A stretch of DNA of 64,000 bases, from assembly GCA_024398435.1 (NCBI GenBank), contig JAKSJD010000005.1, positions 62,001 through 126,000 of the forward strand. Reading direction: 5' to 3'. The notes below the pieces were generated by a model. The model ran no database searches and was not told the DNA's origin. It was given only the letters and a program-made list of their open reading frames with translations. The translations under genes and the position numbers were made by a program. The DNA comes from Bacteroidaceae bacterium (lineage in GTDB: Bacteria; Bacteroidota; Bacteroidia; Bacteroidales; Bacteroidaceae). Below, in pieces: positions 15,475 to 24,018 of the stretch; the first letter of the stretch is position 1, and each line of letters opens with the position of its first letter.

Positions 15475-17859
15475 ATGAAGAGGAAAAATTTATTACTTTC
15501 GTTAATCGTTGCAATTGGTTTCTGTGCCAATGCATCGGCTGAAACCATTGATTCGAAAACACTTGAGAATGGTGGACAAGGTGCCTATAAGGCTCTCGTA
15601 TGCAAGGAATCCACATTGCTCGATTTTACTATTTACCGTCCAAAAGACATGGCTGCAGCCGTTGAAAAGCAAGGCAAGTTGCCTGTATTGGTATGGGGAA
15701 ACGGAGCTTGCAGTAACACAAACTTAGGTAACGAATTGTTCCTTAACGAAATTGCTTCTCATGGTTATGTATGTGTGGCCATTGGTCCATTCCTCCACAA
15801 TCGTGATGGTTTTGTGGATTCTGGCACAGACGGTTCGTTCCTTACCAGAGCAGTTGATTGGGTGATGAAACAGAATAATGTCACGACAAGCGAATATCGC
15901 GGAATGCTCGATACCGACAAGATTGCTGCCAGCGGCCACTCTTGTGGTGGTGCTGAAGCAATGTCCACTTCAAAGGATTCTCGTGTAAAGACAATCATCA
16001 TGACCAACTCAGGAATGGGTGGCATGGGAATGGGTGGCGCAAGTCCTGACAACTTGAACTACCTCCACGGCCCTATTCTCTACATTGTCGGAGGTCCTGA
16101 CGATGTTGCCTATGGCAATGCAGAACAAGACTATAATAATATTAAGGTAAACGTACCTGTATGCTTCATGTCGGCCAATGTTGGTCACGGAGGAACTTTC
16201 CACCTCGCTCATGGTGGCGACTATTCACGTATCATGATTGCATGGCTCGATTGGTTCTTCAAGGGCAAGAAGGAACATCTCAAGCTCTTCCGCGATTGCG
16301 ACCCTACTGGTTATTCCGGTTGGACAGTAAAGTCAAAGAACTTCAATCCAGAATTCGAGGAAGAGAACTTTGCAGTTCTAAAGAAGTTCAACTTCCTTCA
16401 CACTCGCACTACACTTCCTAACACAAACGGAAGCCAAACAGTGAAATGGACAGCCGATGACGACTTAAAGACATGGTGTGGATTGACAACAAGAGTATTG
16501 TCAGTAAAGCAACTTGCTGATGGTGACGAACCTGTATTTGCAGGTTACCTTACAGCCACTATAACTGACCTTGACAAGAGCAAGACTTCAAAGATATTCC
16601 GAGTAACAATGGCTCCAGATGATAAGAAAGCCGCTTATCTTGCAGTTTACAACGATGCAAGCACGAATTCTCCTCGTTATGCTCTTTGTGCTGATATTTC
16701 CGGAAAGACATTCGAAACTCTTGCTAGTTCAAAGTATTTGCTCGACACCAAAGCCCTTGCTCCTCTTTCTGGCGAAATGAAGGAAGTTTCAATTGCAAGA
16801 GGTAAGGAAGACAATCAATATTTCATGGTGGCTGCCGATGGCAACAACGAAGAAGAAAACTATGGTCTTTGTCTCCTTCGCTCTACCGACCTTATCCATT
16901 GGGAAACTACTGCAAGCATCGACTTCCGTCAAGGCAAGGTTGCTTTCTCTGACTCAACAGCAAGTTCACGCGACTACATCACAAATACATATTACGAAAG
17001 AATCAACTATGTTCGCAATCCTCACCTCATCTGGGATCAGAATGCAAACGAAGGACAAGGTGCCTTTATGATTTATTACAATGTATGCTCTACTCGATTC
17101 ACAGACAAATATCCAAAGCTCTACTATTCATACATAAATGATGACTTCACGATGATTACCCAACCTCGCGCCCTCTATGATGCAGGAACAGAAATCGGAG
17201 GTGCTGCAGTAGAATGGAATCCATACGATTCGCTCTATCATATTCAGTACGTCATCAACAATGTAAAGAAAGGAACATTCACAGTTAATGCTGCCTCTTC
17301 TCCAACATCAATAGGTGCAACTTGGACAGCTGCAAAGGAAGCCATCATCACAGGAGAAGGAGTTGCCAATGGATTGGATTTCGTACGTAAAATCAATGAT
17401 GACAACTACAACAACTACATCTCAATTGATGGAATTGATAAAATTTACGGAACAAATCATGTTCACGAATACAGCAGCAAACTTATCGCAAATACAGTAA
17501 GCGAACCATTGAACCGACCTACTTTCATACAACTCACGGAAGAAGAAGCTTCAATGCTTGCTGCTTGGGATCAAGTTGTCAGCACACTTGCAGAATTCAA
17601 GACTTTGCTTCCTGACTATGACACTAACGAAGCAGTTGCTTTTGCAGAGAATGCTCTCAAACTGACAACAGTCAGCGAACTTCTCCCTGCCCTCACAGAA
17701 GCACTCAACCGTTTGGCAACAGTAGATTCAATCGAGGACATCAATCTCGACAAGAAACAATCTGCCATCTATGATCTCGTAGGAAGAAAGGTTGGAAATA
17801 AGCACAATATGCAACGAGGCATCTACATTACCAACGGAAAGAAAGTGCTTGTCAAATAA
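15475..17859 (+). CDS. Secreted fusion: alpha/beta-hydrolase esterase plus propeller-like glycosidase-type domain
   Basis: This 794-residue protein starts at ATG 15475 with a signal peptide (cleavage after CANASA). Residues about 35-275 are an alpha/beta hydrolase: nucleophile elbow GHSCGG (Ser156), acid region GGPDD near 207, and a His in NVGHGGTFHLAHGG (236-248). The layout resembles polyester/feruloyl-type or chlorophyllase-like hydrolases. Residues about 350-700 resemble a beta-propeller of GH43 or GH32 type (DKSKTSKIFRVTMAPDDKKA, LRSTDLIHWE, VRNPHLIWD, GAAVEWNPYDSLYHIQYV), but I cannot place all three catalytic acids. The end, GIYITNGKKVLVK, is the sorting-type tail. The next two genes encode a double esterase and a GH10 xylanase, so a deacylating role on xylan is likely. 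Confidence 0.75.
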   Translation: MKRKNLLLSLIVAIGFCANASAETIDSKTLENGGQGAYKALVCKESTLLDFTIYRPKDMAAAVEKQGKLPVLVWGNGACSNTNLGNELFLNEIASHGYVCVAIGPFLHNRDGFVDSGTDGSFLTRAVDWVMKQNNVTTSEYRGMLDTDKIAASGHSCGGAEAMSTSKDSRVKTIIMTNSGMGGMGMGGASPDNLNYLHGPILYIVGGPDDVAYGNAEQDYNNIKVNVPVCFMSANVGHGGTFHLAHGGDYSRIMIAWLDWFFKGKKEHLKLFRDCDPTGYSGWTVKSKNFNPEFEEENFAVLKKFNFLHTRTTLPNTNGSQTVKWTADDDLKTWCGLTTRVLSVKQLADGDEPVFAGYLTATITDLDKSKTSKIFRVTMAPDDKKAAYLAVYNDASTNSPRYALCADISGKTFETLASSKYLLDTKALAPLSGEMKEVSIARGKEDNQYFMVAADGNNEEENYGLCLLRSTDLIHWETTASIDFRQGKVAFSDSTASSRDYITNTYYERINYVRNPHLIWDQNANEGQGAFMIYYNVCSTRFTDKYPKLYYSYINDDFTMITQPRALYDAGTEIGGAAVEWNPYDSLYHIQYVINNVKKGTFTVNAASSPTSIGATWTAAKEAIITGEGVANGLDFVRKINDDNYNNYISIDGIDKIYGTNHVHEYSSKLIANTVSEPLNRPTFIQLTEEEASMLAAWDQVVSTLAEFKTLLPDYDTNEAVAFAENALKLTTVSELLPALTEALNRLATVDSIEDINLDKKQSAIYDLVGRKVGNKHNMQRGIYITNGKKVLVK

Positions 17860-17877
17860 TTTAGCAAAAGCATCAAA

Positions 17878-20193
17878 ATGAGGAAATCAATCATCACAAC
17901 TATATTGTATGCGATAGCCACAATAGCATTCGCACAAATGCCTTCAGATGGCAACCCAAGTCATACTATCAAGCTTTATGCTGATCGTCAGGAAGCCAAT
18001 GCACCTGCCATCACAGTATATCTGCCTGAGGCATCAAAGGCAAACGGAACTGCTTGCATCATCTGTCCAGGTGGGGCAATGGTAAGTCTCAGTTGGGATG
18101 GTGAATTCCTTCCATTGGCCAAGTGGCTTAACGAACGAGGCATTGCTGCAATCGGGCTCCAATACACACTTCGAGATCGAAATGCAACACAAAGTATGCC
18201 AAGAGGCAATATGCTTAGAGCCACAATCACAGAAGTTGATAAAATCAAGAAAGCCAATGCAAATCCAGTGCAAGGCGACAATTCCGACCCTACCATTCAG
18301 AAAGCCATCAATGATGCTTTATTGGCAATGACCACTATCAAGGCTCATGCCAACGAGTGGAACATCAGTAAAGACAAGATTGGATATATTGGTTTCTCTG
18401 CAGGCGGAGGTGTTGCCGTTGGCGCTACAGTAAAAGCAAATGCCGAACAAATGCCGGCATTCCTTTGCAGTGTATATGGTCCATCACTCATTGATGTAGA
18501 TGTTCCACACAATGCGCCCCCACTCTTCATTGCAGTTCATGCCGACCATCCGAATGTTGCAGCAGGTTGTTTAGCCCTCTTCAACGAATGGAAGAAAGCA
18601 GGAAAAGATGCGGAACTTCATGTTTATGGTAATCATACCGGTGGACTTTATGGAGATAATCAGATGCAAGATTATAACACCCCAAACGGTTCTTGGCAAG
18701 AACAATTCTATAGTTGGCTGATGATTAACTCTGCCACAACTGAAATCTCTTCAGGAAAGATTGCAGGAATTGTTCATGATGGAATATATTCATTCAAGGG
18801 TATCCCTTATGCAAAGGCAGAACGCTTCATGCCTTCCGAACCAGTTGATAAATGGGAAGGTGTAAGAGATTGTACAAAGTTTGGTCCTTGGGCAAAGCAA
18901 CAGGAAAACAGAGGTGTGTCTTCGGAAGACGGCAATTTCCTTTTGAATGTTTGGACTAAAGGTCTTGGCGACAACAAGAAGCGTCCTGTGATGATTTGGA
19001 TTCATGGAGGAGGCTATTCCACTGGTTCTGCCACAGCCAACAGAACTACATTTGGAGAAGAGCTTGCAAAGAAGGATGTGGTGCTCATCAGTATCAACCA
19101 CAGACTCGACATAATGGGATTCCTCGACCTGTCATCATTTGGAGGCAAATACAAGCAAACAGGAAATGTCGGAATGCTTGATATTGTTGAAGCACTCAAA
19201 TGGGTGAAAGCCAATGCAGAAGCATTCGGAGGCGACCCAAACAATGTAACTGTGTTCGGAGAATCAGGAGGTGGAGGCAAAGTCGGCACATTGCTTTGCA
19301 TGCCTTCAGCAAAGGGTTTGTTCCACAAGGCTATCATTGAAAGTGGAGCCAAAGTCAACATCATGACGAAGAAACTCTCACAACAACTTGGCAAGGCAAC
19401 GGTTGAAGAACTCGGACTCGATGCAAAGAGTCTTGACAAACTCCAGACAATCGACTACAACCAATTGATGCAAGCCGGTCTCAAATGCATGGACCGCCTG
19501 ATAGGTAAGCGAACTCCTGGAAGCATCAAGATGTGGGGCTTTACTCCTAACCTTGATGGCAAGACTGTGCTTGAACTTCCTTATGATCCAGGATTTGCTG
19601 ATATAATGCCCGATGTACCAATCATTATGGGAAGTACATTCAACGAACTCGATCCTTCTTTCTATCGAAGGACAGATATGACAATGGATGATGCCATGCA
19701 GATTCTCAAGCAAAAGTATGGAGAAGATGCAGATGCCTATGTTGCAGCATTCAAGAAAGCAAATCCCAACTGCTCAATTCAGGACATGCTTTCAATCGAC
19801 TCAAATATCCGCGGCCTTTCAGTTCGTGCTGCAGATGCTCGTCTAAAAAACGCAAAGGCTCCTATCTATATGTACCTCTTCAATTGGCATGCACCAAATG
19901 ATCCTCGAGGCTCATACCACGGGCTTGAAATACCTTTCGTATTCAATACAACACGTGTTGACGATCAAGGAACTATCGCTCCTGACGATCAAAATGCAAT
20001 TACATTAGGAGACAAGATGAGCGACACTTGGGTTAACTTCGCAAAAACGGGCAAACCTTATTCTGATAAGTTGCCAGAATGGGAAGCTTATGATAAGGAA
20101 CGCGGAGCAGTTATGATATTCGACAATAAGTGTGAAATGAAATACGATTTCGACCGTGAGTTGCAGAATATCCTGCTAAAGCATTTAAAGTAG
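17878..20193 (+). CDS. Secreted tandem double esterase (acetylesterase-like plus type-B carboxylesterase)
   Basis: This 771-residue protein starts 18 bases after the previous stop with a signal peptide (MRKSIITTILYAIATIAFAQ). Domain 1 (about 25-285) is a BD-FAE/acetylxylan-esterase-like alpha/beta hydrolase: CPGGAMVSLSWDGE as oxyanion region, IGFSAGGG with Ser174, and a late His in YGNHTGG (253). Domain 2 (about 286-771) is a type-B carboxylesterase: KGIPYAKAERFMPSEP, PVMIWIHGGGYSTGSA, VTVFGESGGGG with Ser463, and NVGMLDIVEALKWVK. Two complete catalytic domains in one chain suggest removal of two kinds of ester, for example acetyl and feruloyl groups on xylan; this is inference from the adjacent GH10 gene. 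Cotranscribed with the gene before it. Confidence 0.85.
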   Translation: MRKSIITTILYAIATIAFAQMPSDGNPSHTIKLYADRQEANAPAITVYLPEASKANGTACIICPGGAMVSLSWDGEFLPLAKWLNERGIAAIGLQYTLRDRNATQSMPRGNMLRATITEVDKIKKANANPVQGDNSDPTIQKAINDALLAMTTIKAHANEWNISKDKIGYIGFSAGGGVAVGATVKANAEQMPAFLCSVYGPSLIDVDVPHNAPPLFIAVHADHPNVAAGCLALFNEWKKAGKDAELHVYGNHTGGLYGDNQMQDYNTPNGSWQEQFYSWLMINSATTEISSGKIAGIVHDGIYSFKGIPYAKAERFMPSEPVDKWEGVRDCTKFGPWAKQQENRGVSSEDGNFLLNVWTKGLGDNKKRPVMIWIHGGGYSTGSATANRTTFGEELAKKDVVLISINHRLDIMGFLDLSSFGGKYKQTGNVGMLDIVEALKWVKANAEAFGGDPNNVTVFGESGGGGKVGTLLCMPSAKGLFHKAIIESGAKVNIMTKKLSQQLGKATVEELGLDAKSLDKLQTIDYNQLMQAGLKCMDRLIGKRTPGSIKMWGFTPNLDGKTVLELPYDPGFADIMPDVPIIMGSTFNELDPSFYRRTDMTMDDAMQILKQKYGEDADAYVAAFKKANPNCSIQDMLSIDSNIRGLSVRAADARLKNAKAPIYMYLFNWHAPNDPRGSYHGLEIPFVFNTTRVDDQGTIAPDDQNAITLGDKMSDTWVNFAKTGKPYSDKLPEWEAYDKERGAVMIFDNKCEMKYDFDRELQNILLKHLK

Positions 20194-20299
20194 CGAAATC
20201 ATCGTATTTGCGTTAAACCTTTATAAACTGTGATTGTCATACAATAGTATATATTGATTCAACTTTTAACAACAAATTAATATCAAACCATTAAAAAGT

Positions 20300-21433
20300 A
20301 TGAAAGCTTTCAAATTAATCGCTCTCTCACTCATGGCTTTTGCATTGGCTACTAATGCTCAGGCAGGTGGAGAAAAAGGCCTCAAAGATGCCTACAAGAA
20401 GTATTTCAAGATTGGTGTTGCAGTCAACATGCGTAACATCACCAACCCTGAACAAATCGAACTCATCAAGAAGGACTACAACAGTATCACTGCAGAAAAC
20501 GACATGAAGCCTCAGTCACTTCAGCCACAGGAAGGTCAGTGGAATTGGGGTAATGCCGACAAAATTGCAGACTTCTGTCGCGCTAACGGTATCAAGCTTC
20601 GTGGCCACACTCTTGCATGGCACAGCCAAGTTGGCCAGTGGATGTTCTATGATGAGAACCATCAGCTCGTTGACAAGGAAACTCTCTACGACCGTATGCG
20701 TACTCACATCACAACAGTCATCAACCGCTACAAGGACATCGTTTACTGCTGGGACGTTGTTAACGAAGTGTTCACAGACGATGCTCGCGCAGAAAACCCA
20801 TTCCGTCAGTCAATGTGGTACAGAATCGCTGGTGAAGATTTCATCGACAGTGCATTCGTATTTGCTCACAGAGCAGACCCTAACGCTATCCTCTACATCA
20901 ACGACTACAATGCTGCAACTCCTCACAAGCGTGATAAGATTTACAACAAGGTAAAGAAGATGATCGAAGCTGGTATTCCAGTCGATGGTATCGGTATGCA
21001 GGGCCACTACAACATCTACGGTCCAAGTGAAAAGGATATCGACGACGCTATCACAAAGTATGCAAGCATTGTTAAGTATGTTCAGTTCACAGAACTTGAC
21101 ATCCGTGTAAACGAACAGATGGGTGGTCAGCTTCAGTTCAACCGCGACGGTGCTGCAATCACTCCTGAAGTTAAGCAGAAGTTCGAAGACCAGTACACAA
21201 TGCTGTTCCGTCTTCTCCGCAAGCATAAGGATGTTATCGACTGTGTTACATTCTGGAACCTCAGCGACCGTGACTCATGGCTTGGCGCTCGCAACTACCC
21301 TCTTCCTTACGATGAGAACTATAAGCCAAAAGATGTTTACTATCTCATCCGCGACTTCAACAACCAGAAGAAGTCAGTTAAGGCATCAAGCGCAAAGGTT
21401 GTTGACTTCGAAAAGTACCTCAGAGGTCTTTAA
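20300..21433 (+). CDS. Secreted GH10 endo-1,4-beta-xylanase
   Basis: This 377-residue single-domain xylanase has a signal peptide (MKAFKLIALSLMAFALATNA, then QAGGEKG). GH10 marks are complete: ITAENDMKPQSLQP, RGHTLAWHSQ, WDVVNEV with acid/base Glu156, and TELDIRV with nucleophile Glu265, then VTFWNLSDRDSWL. The enzyme cuts the xylan backbone to oligosaccharides. There is no binding module and no sorting tail, so it is probably periplasmic or otherwise retained by another route. It lies 106 bases behind the esterases; that gap has no clear TAnnTTTGC, so read-through is possible. A strong terminator hairpin follows and is shared with tatC on the other strand. Confidence 0.95.
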   Translation: MKAFKLIALSLMAFALATNAQAGGEKGLKDAYKKYFKIGVAVNMRNITNPEQIELIKKDYNSITAENDMKPQSLQPQEGQWNWGNADKIADFCRANGIKLRGHTLAWHSQVGQWMFYDENHQLVDKETLYDRMRTHITTVINRYKDIVYCWDVVNEVFTDDARAENPFRQSMWYRIAGEDFIDSAFVFAHRADPNAILYINDYNAATPHKRDKIYNKVKKMIEAGIPVDGIGMQGHYNIYGPSEKDIDDAITKYASIVKYVQFTELDIRVNEQMGGQLQFNRDGAAITPEVKQKFEDQYTMLFRLLRKHKDVIDCVTFWNLSDRDSWLGARNYPLPYDENYKPKDVYYLIRDFNNQKKSVKASSAKVVDFEKYLRGL

Positions 21434-21481
21434 TCAACATATTACAAAGTCTAGCTTTTCATAGCAGGCAACAATAAAAAC

Positions 21482-21515
21482 AAAACATCCCTCACAATCA
21501 TGTGGGGGATGTTTT
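21482..21515. terminator. Bidirectional terminator between the GH10 gene and tatC
   Basis: A 15-bp stem, AAAACATCCCTCACA against TGTGGGGGATGTTTT with one T-G pair, and a 4-base loop. It has A and T runs on both sides, which suits termination in both directions. Confidence 0.8.
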
Positions 21516-22414
21516 TATTTGTTTGTATGTTTCACTATCAAGATACTCAATTCATATAGCAGCCACATCGGAACGGATACAATCAACAGGGTGAAAGCAT
21601 CGGTTGTTGGGGTTATGATTGCCGCTGCAATGAGAATGGCAACAATAACGTGGCGACGGAAAAGACGCATAGGTGCTGAAGTAAGTATATGAAGCTTTGC
21701 CATAAGCCAACTCATGACAGGCATCTGGAATATGATTCCCATGATGAGAAGCATGCTGATAAATGTCTGCATATACGATTCCAAAGTGATTGTGTTTGGA
21801 ATGTCGGCACTTACCTGATAAGTGGCAAGGAAACGAACAGTGAATGGGAATATGATGAAGTAGCAGAAGACAACTCCCAACATGAACATAAGATAACTGC
21901 CAAAAACCGTAGGGACAGCGAATCGTCTTTCCCTTGCATACAATGCTGGGGACAGATAAAGATAGCCTTCAACAAGCAGATAAGGAAGACTCAAAAGGAT
22001 GCCTGCACAGAAGGCCGTCTTCATGTGGATGATGAATTGCTGGGCAAGTTCGGTGTTAATCAGCGTTAAGTTGAACAAAGTATTGTTTTCTGCCGAATCC
22101 TGAACACCCGACAATGGCAATGAGTTTGCGAGGGAAAGCAATCCGTCAATCCATTTGTATGTAATGAACGAACCTTTTGATGGGGCAAGAACTATGGAGA
22201 ACAAGGCCTCACGGAATATGAAAGCCAACACAGTTACCACCACAAGCACAATCAGCACCCTGATAATTACTGAACGTAATTCATCAAGATGCTGCCAAAA
22301 AGTCTTCAAGCCCTCGTCGGAATTGCTGGGAGTGGATGAAGAACCGGAAGTGTTCAAGTCACTCACGCCCCTACTCTTCCTTTTTGTCCTTCTTTTCTTC
22401 TTCGTCAAGACCAT
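21515..22414 (-). CDS. tatC: Sec-independent protein translocase subunit TatC
   Basis: TatC is the multi-span inner-membrane receptor for twin-arginine signal peptides. Family marks: [14 protein letters not shown], the first transmembrane segment [47 protein letters not shown], and [20 protein letters not shown] near the end. The ATG at 22414 gives 299 residues but overlaps tatA by 44 bases and adds a lysine-rich N-terminus ([11 protein letters not shown]) that is the tatA end read in another frame. A GTG at 22366, a few bases after the tatA stop, would give a 283-residue protein and is an equally good or better start. It is the last gene of a four-gene leftward operon with two redox proteins and tatA. 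Confidence 0.9.
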   Translation of the reverse strand: MVLTKKKRRTKRKSRGVSDLNTSGSSSTPSNSDEGLKTFWQHLDELRSVIIRVLIVLVVVTVLAFIFREALFSIVLAPSKGSFITYKWIDGLLSLANSLPLSGVQDSAENNTLFNLTLINTELAQQFIIHMKTAFCAGILLSLPYLLVEGYLYLSPALYARERRFAVPTVFGSYLMFMLGVVFCYFIIFPFTVRFLATYQVSADIPNTITLESYMQTFISMLLIMGIIFQMPVMSWLMAKLHILTSAPMRLFRRHVIVAILIAAAIITPTTDAFTLLIVSVPMWLLYELSILIVKHTNK

Positions 22415-22562
22415 TCATTCCGTCCTTAAACGAACGAACGCCCTTTCCTATTCCCTTCATCAGTTCTGGGATTTTCTTTGCTCCAAACAAAAGCAAAACC
22501 ACCAAAACTATCAAAAAGATTTCCCAAAATCCAAGTCCACCGATAAATAATGATTGAATCAT
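22371..22562 (-). CDS. tatA: Twin-arginine translocase subunit TatA
   Basis: A 63-residue protein with the TatA plan: a short N-terminus, one hydrophobic helix ([20 protein letters not shown]), the FG hinge followed by the amphipathic helix [17 protein letters not shown], then an acidic and lysine-rich tail. No TatB is visible, consistent with a minimal TatAC system. It lies 35 bases after the aldo/keto reductase gene and upstream of tatC. Confidence 0.93.
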   Translation of the reverse strand: MIQSLFIGGLGFWEIFLIVLVVLLLFGAKKIPELMKGIGKGVRSFKDGMNGLDEEEKKDKKEE

Positions 22563-22597
22563 AATCTATACATTTATTATATTTATATACGTTACAT

Positions 22598-23989
22598 TTA
22601 GAACTCAAGTTCCTGCTTCAATGTCTCAGCATACTGATTTATCTTGTCCATCTGTTCAGGAATGTTGATGTGCTGAGGGCAATGTTCGAGGCAACGGCCA
22701 CAACGGATGCAGTGGTCGGCTTGGCGAAGGCGAGGCACACTTCTATCATATCCAACGAGGAATGCTCGTCGAGCCTTACGATAGTTTTCGTCAGCACTTG
22801 AAACGAGCATATTGCCTTCGTTGACACACTTATTATAGTGGGCGAATATTCCCGGAATGTCGAGGCCATAAGGACAAGGCATGCAGTATTGGCAAGCTGT
22901 GCATGGAATGTTTGGATACTTGAGGATTTCCTGTGCCATTCGGCCGAGCATTGCCACTTCGTCTTCTGTCAAAGGCTTGAGTGGGCAGAACGAACGAAGG
23001 TTGTCTTCAAGGTGTTCCATGTAAGTCATTCCACTGAGGACGGTAAGAACTCCTGGCCAAGTGCCACAGAATCGGAATGCCCATGAAGCAATGCTTCGCT
23101 CTGGTTCGGCTTGTTTCAATTGTCCTGCAACATGTTCGTTCACTTTTGCAAGTCGTCCGCCAAGCAGAGGTTCCATGATGACAACTGGAATATTTCGTTT
23201 TTCGAGTTCTTTATAGAGGTATTCGGCTGTAAATTCTGCATTCTGCCAATCGAACGACTTGCTCCAGTCGAGATAGTTCATCTGAATCTGCACAAAATCC
23301 CAATGATAGGTTTCGTGAAGTTCCATCAGTTTGTCGAATCCGTCTTTTCCTCCATGGAAAGAGAATCCGAGATTGCGGATGCGTCCGGCTTCACGTTCTT
23401 TCATAAGGAATTCCATCACTCCATTATCGACGAAACGATGATAGAAGTCACCAATATTGCCTCCAAGGGCATGGAGAAGCAGATAGTCGATATAGTCGGT
23501 TTGGAGTTCTTTCAAAGAGTTCTTGTACATTCCAACCGAACCTTCATAGGTTTGGGTATCAGGCGAGAAGTTGGAAAGTTTTGTAGCAATAAAATACGAA
23601 TCTCTTGGATGGCGGGCCAAAGCAATACCTGTAGCCTTCTCTGATTGGCCTTGGCAATAAACAGGAGCTGTATCGAAATAGTTGACTCCATGCTCTAAAG
23701 CGCAATCAACAAGGCGGTTGATTTGTTCTTGGTCGAGTTCTTCGCCTTCTCCGTCTTCCTTTGGTTTCATAGGCCAACGCATGCAACCATATCCGAGGAT
23801 AGAGACCTTCTCTCCCGTTTTTGGATTGGTTCGGTAGGTCATTTGGTCGGTTGGTATTTCGCCAAGGGCAGAAGTTGAATCAACGAGAGGATTGTTCTTA
23901 CCCTCGCATCCAGCGAGTGCGGCAGCACCTACAACGGCTGTTCCGGCACCTATATTCTTTATGAATGTTCTTCTATTTATTTTTTCCAT
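22598..23989 (-). CDS. Twin-arginine aldo/keto reductase with C-terminal ferredoxin domain
   Basis: A 463-residue protein. The N-terminus MEKINRRTFIKNIGAGTAVV carries a twin-arginine motif, a hydrophobic stretch and ALAGC, a lipobox, so it looks like a Tat-exported lipoprotein. The aldo/keto reductase barrel follows: GYGCMRWP, NYFDTAPVYCQGQSE (catalytic Asp and Tyr), IATKLS (Lys), LLLHALGG (His). The C-terminal part has two iron-sulfur motifs, CTACQYCMPCPYGLDIP and CIRCGRCLEHCPQHINIP. Its substrate is unknown. The gene sits between a polyferredoxin gene (29 bases upstream) and tatA (35 bases downstream) in one leftward unit. Joint expression with the translocon that should export it is the notable context. 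Confidence 0.9.
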   Translation of the reverse strand: MEKINRRTFIKNIGAGTAVVGAAALAGCEGKNNPLVDSTSALGEIPTDQMTYRTNPKTGEKVSILGYGCMRWPMKPKEDGEGEELDQEQINRLVDCALEHGVNYFDTAPVYCQGQSEKATGIALARHPRDSYFIATKLSNFSPDTQTYEGSVGMYKNSLKELQTDYIDYLLLHALGGNIGDFYHRFVDNGVMEFLMKEREAGRIRNLGFSFHGGKDGFDKLMELHETYHWDFVQIQMNYLDWSKSFDWQNAEFTAEYLYKELEKRNIPVVIMEPLLGGRLAKVNEHVAGQLKQAEPERSIASWAFRFCGTWPGVLTVLSGMTYMEHLEDNLRSFCPLKPLTEDEVAMLGRMAQEILKYPNIPCTACQYCMPCPYGLDIPGIFAHYNKCVNEGNMLVSSADENYRKARRAFLVGYDRSVPRLRQADHCIRCGRCLEHCPQHINIPEQMDKINQYAETLKQELEF

Positions 23990-24018
23990 AATGGTAATTC
24001 TTCTTTTAAGGAGACAGA

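Noticed and set aside
20194..20299. Promoter for the GH10 xylanase
   Set aside because: TATTTGC near 20208 lacks the two-base spacer of TAnnTTTGC; not convincing enough to list.
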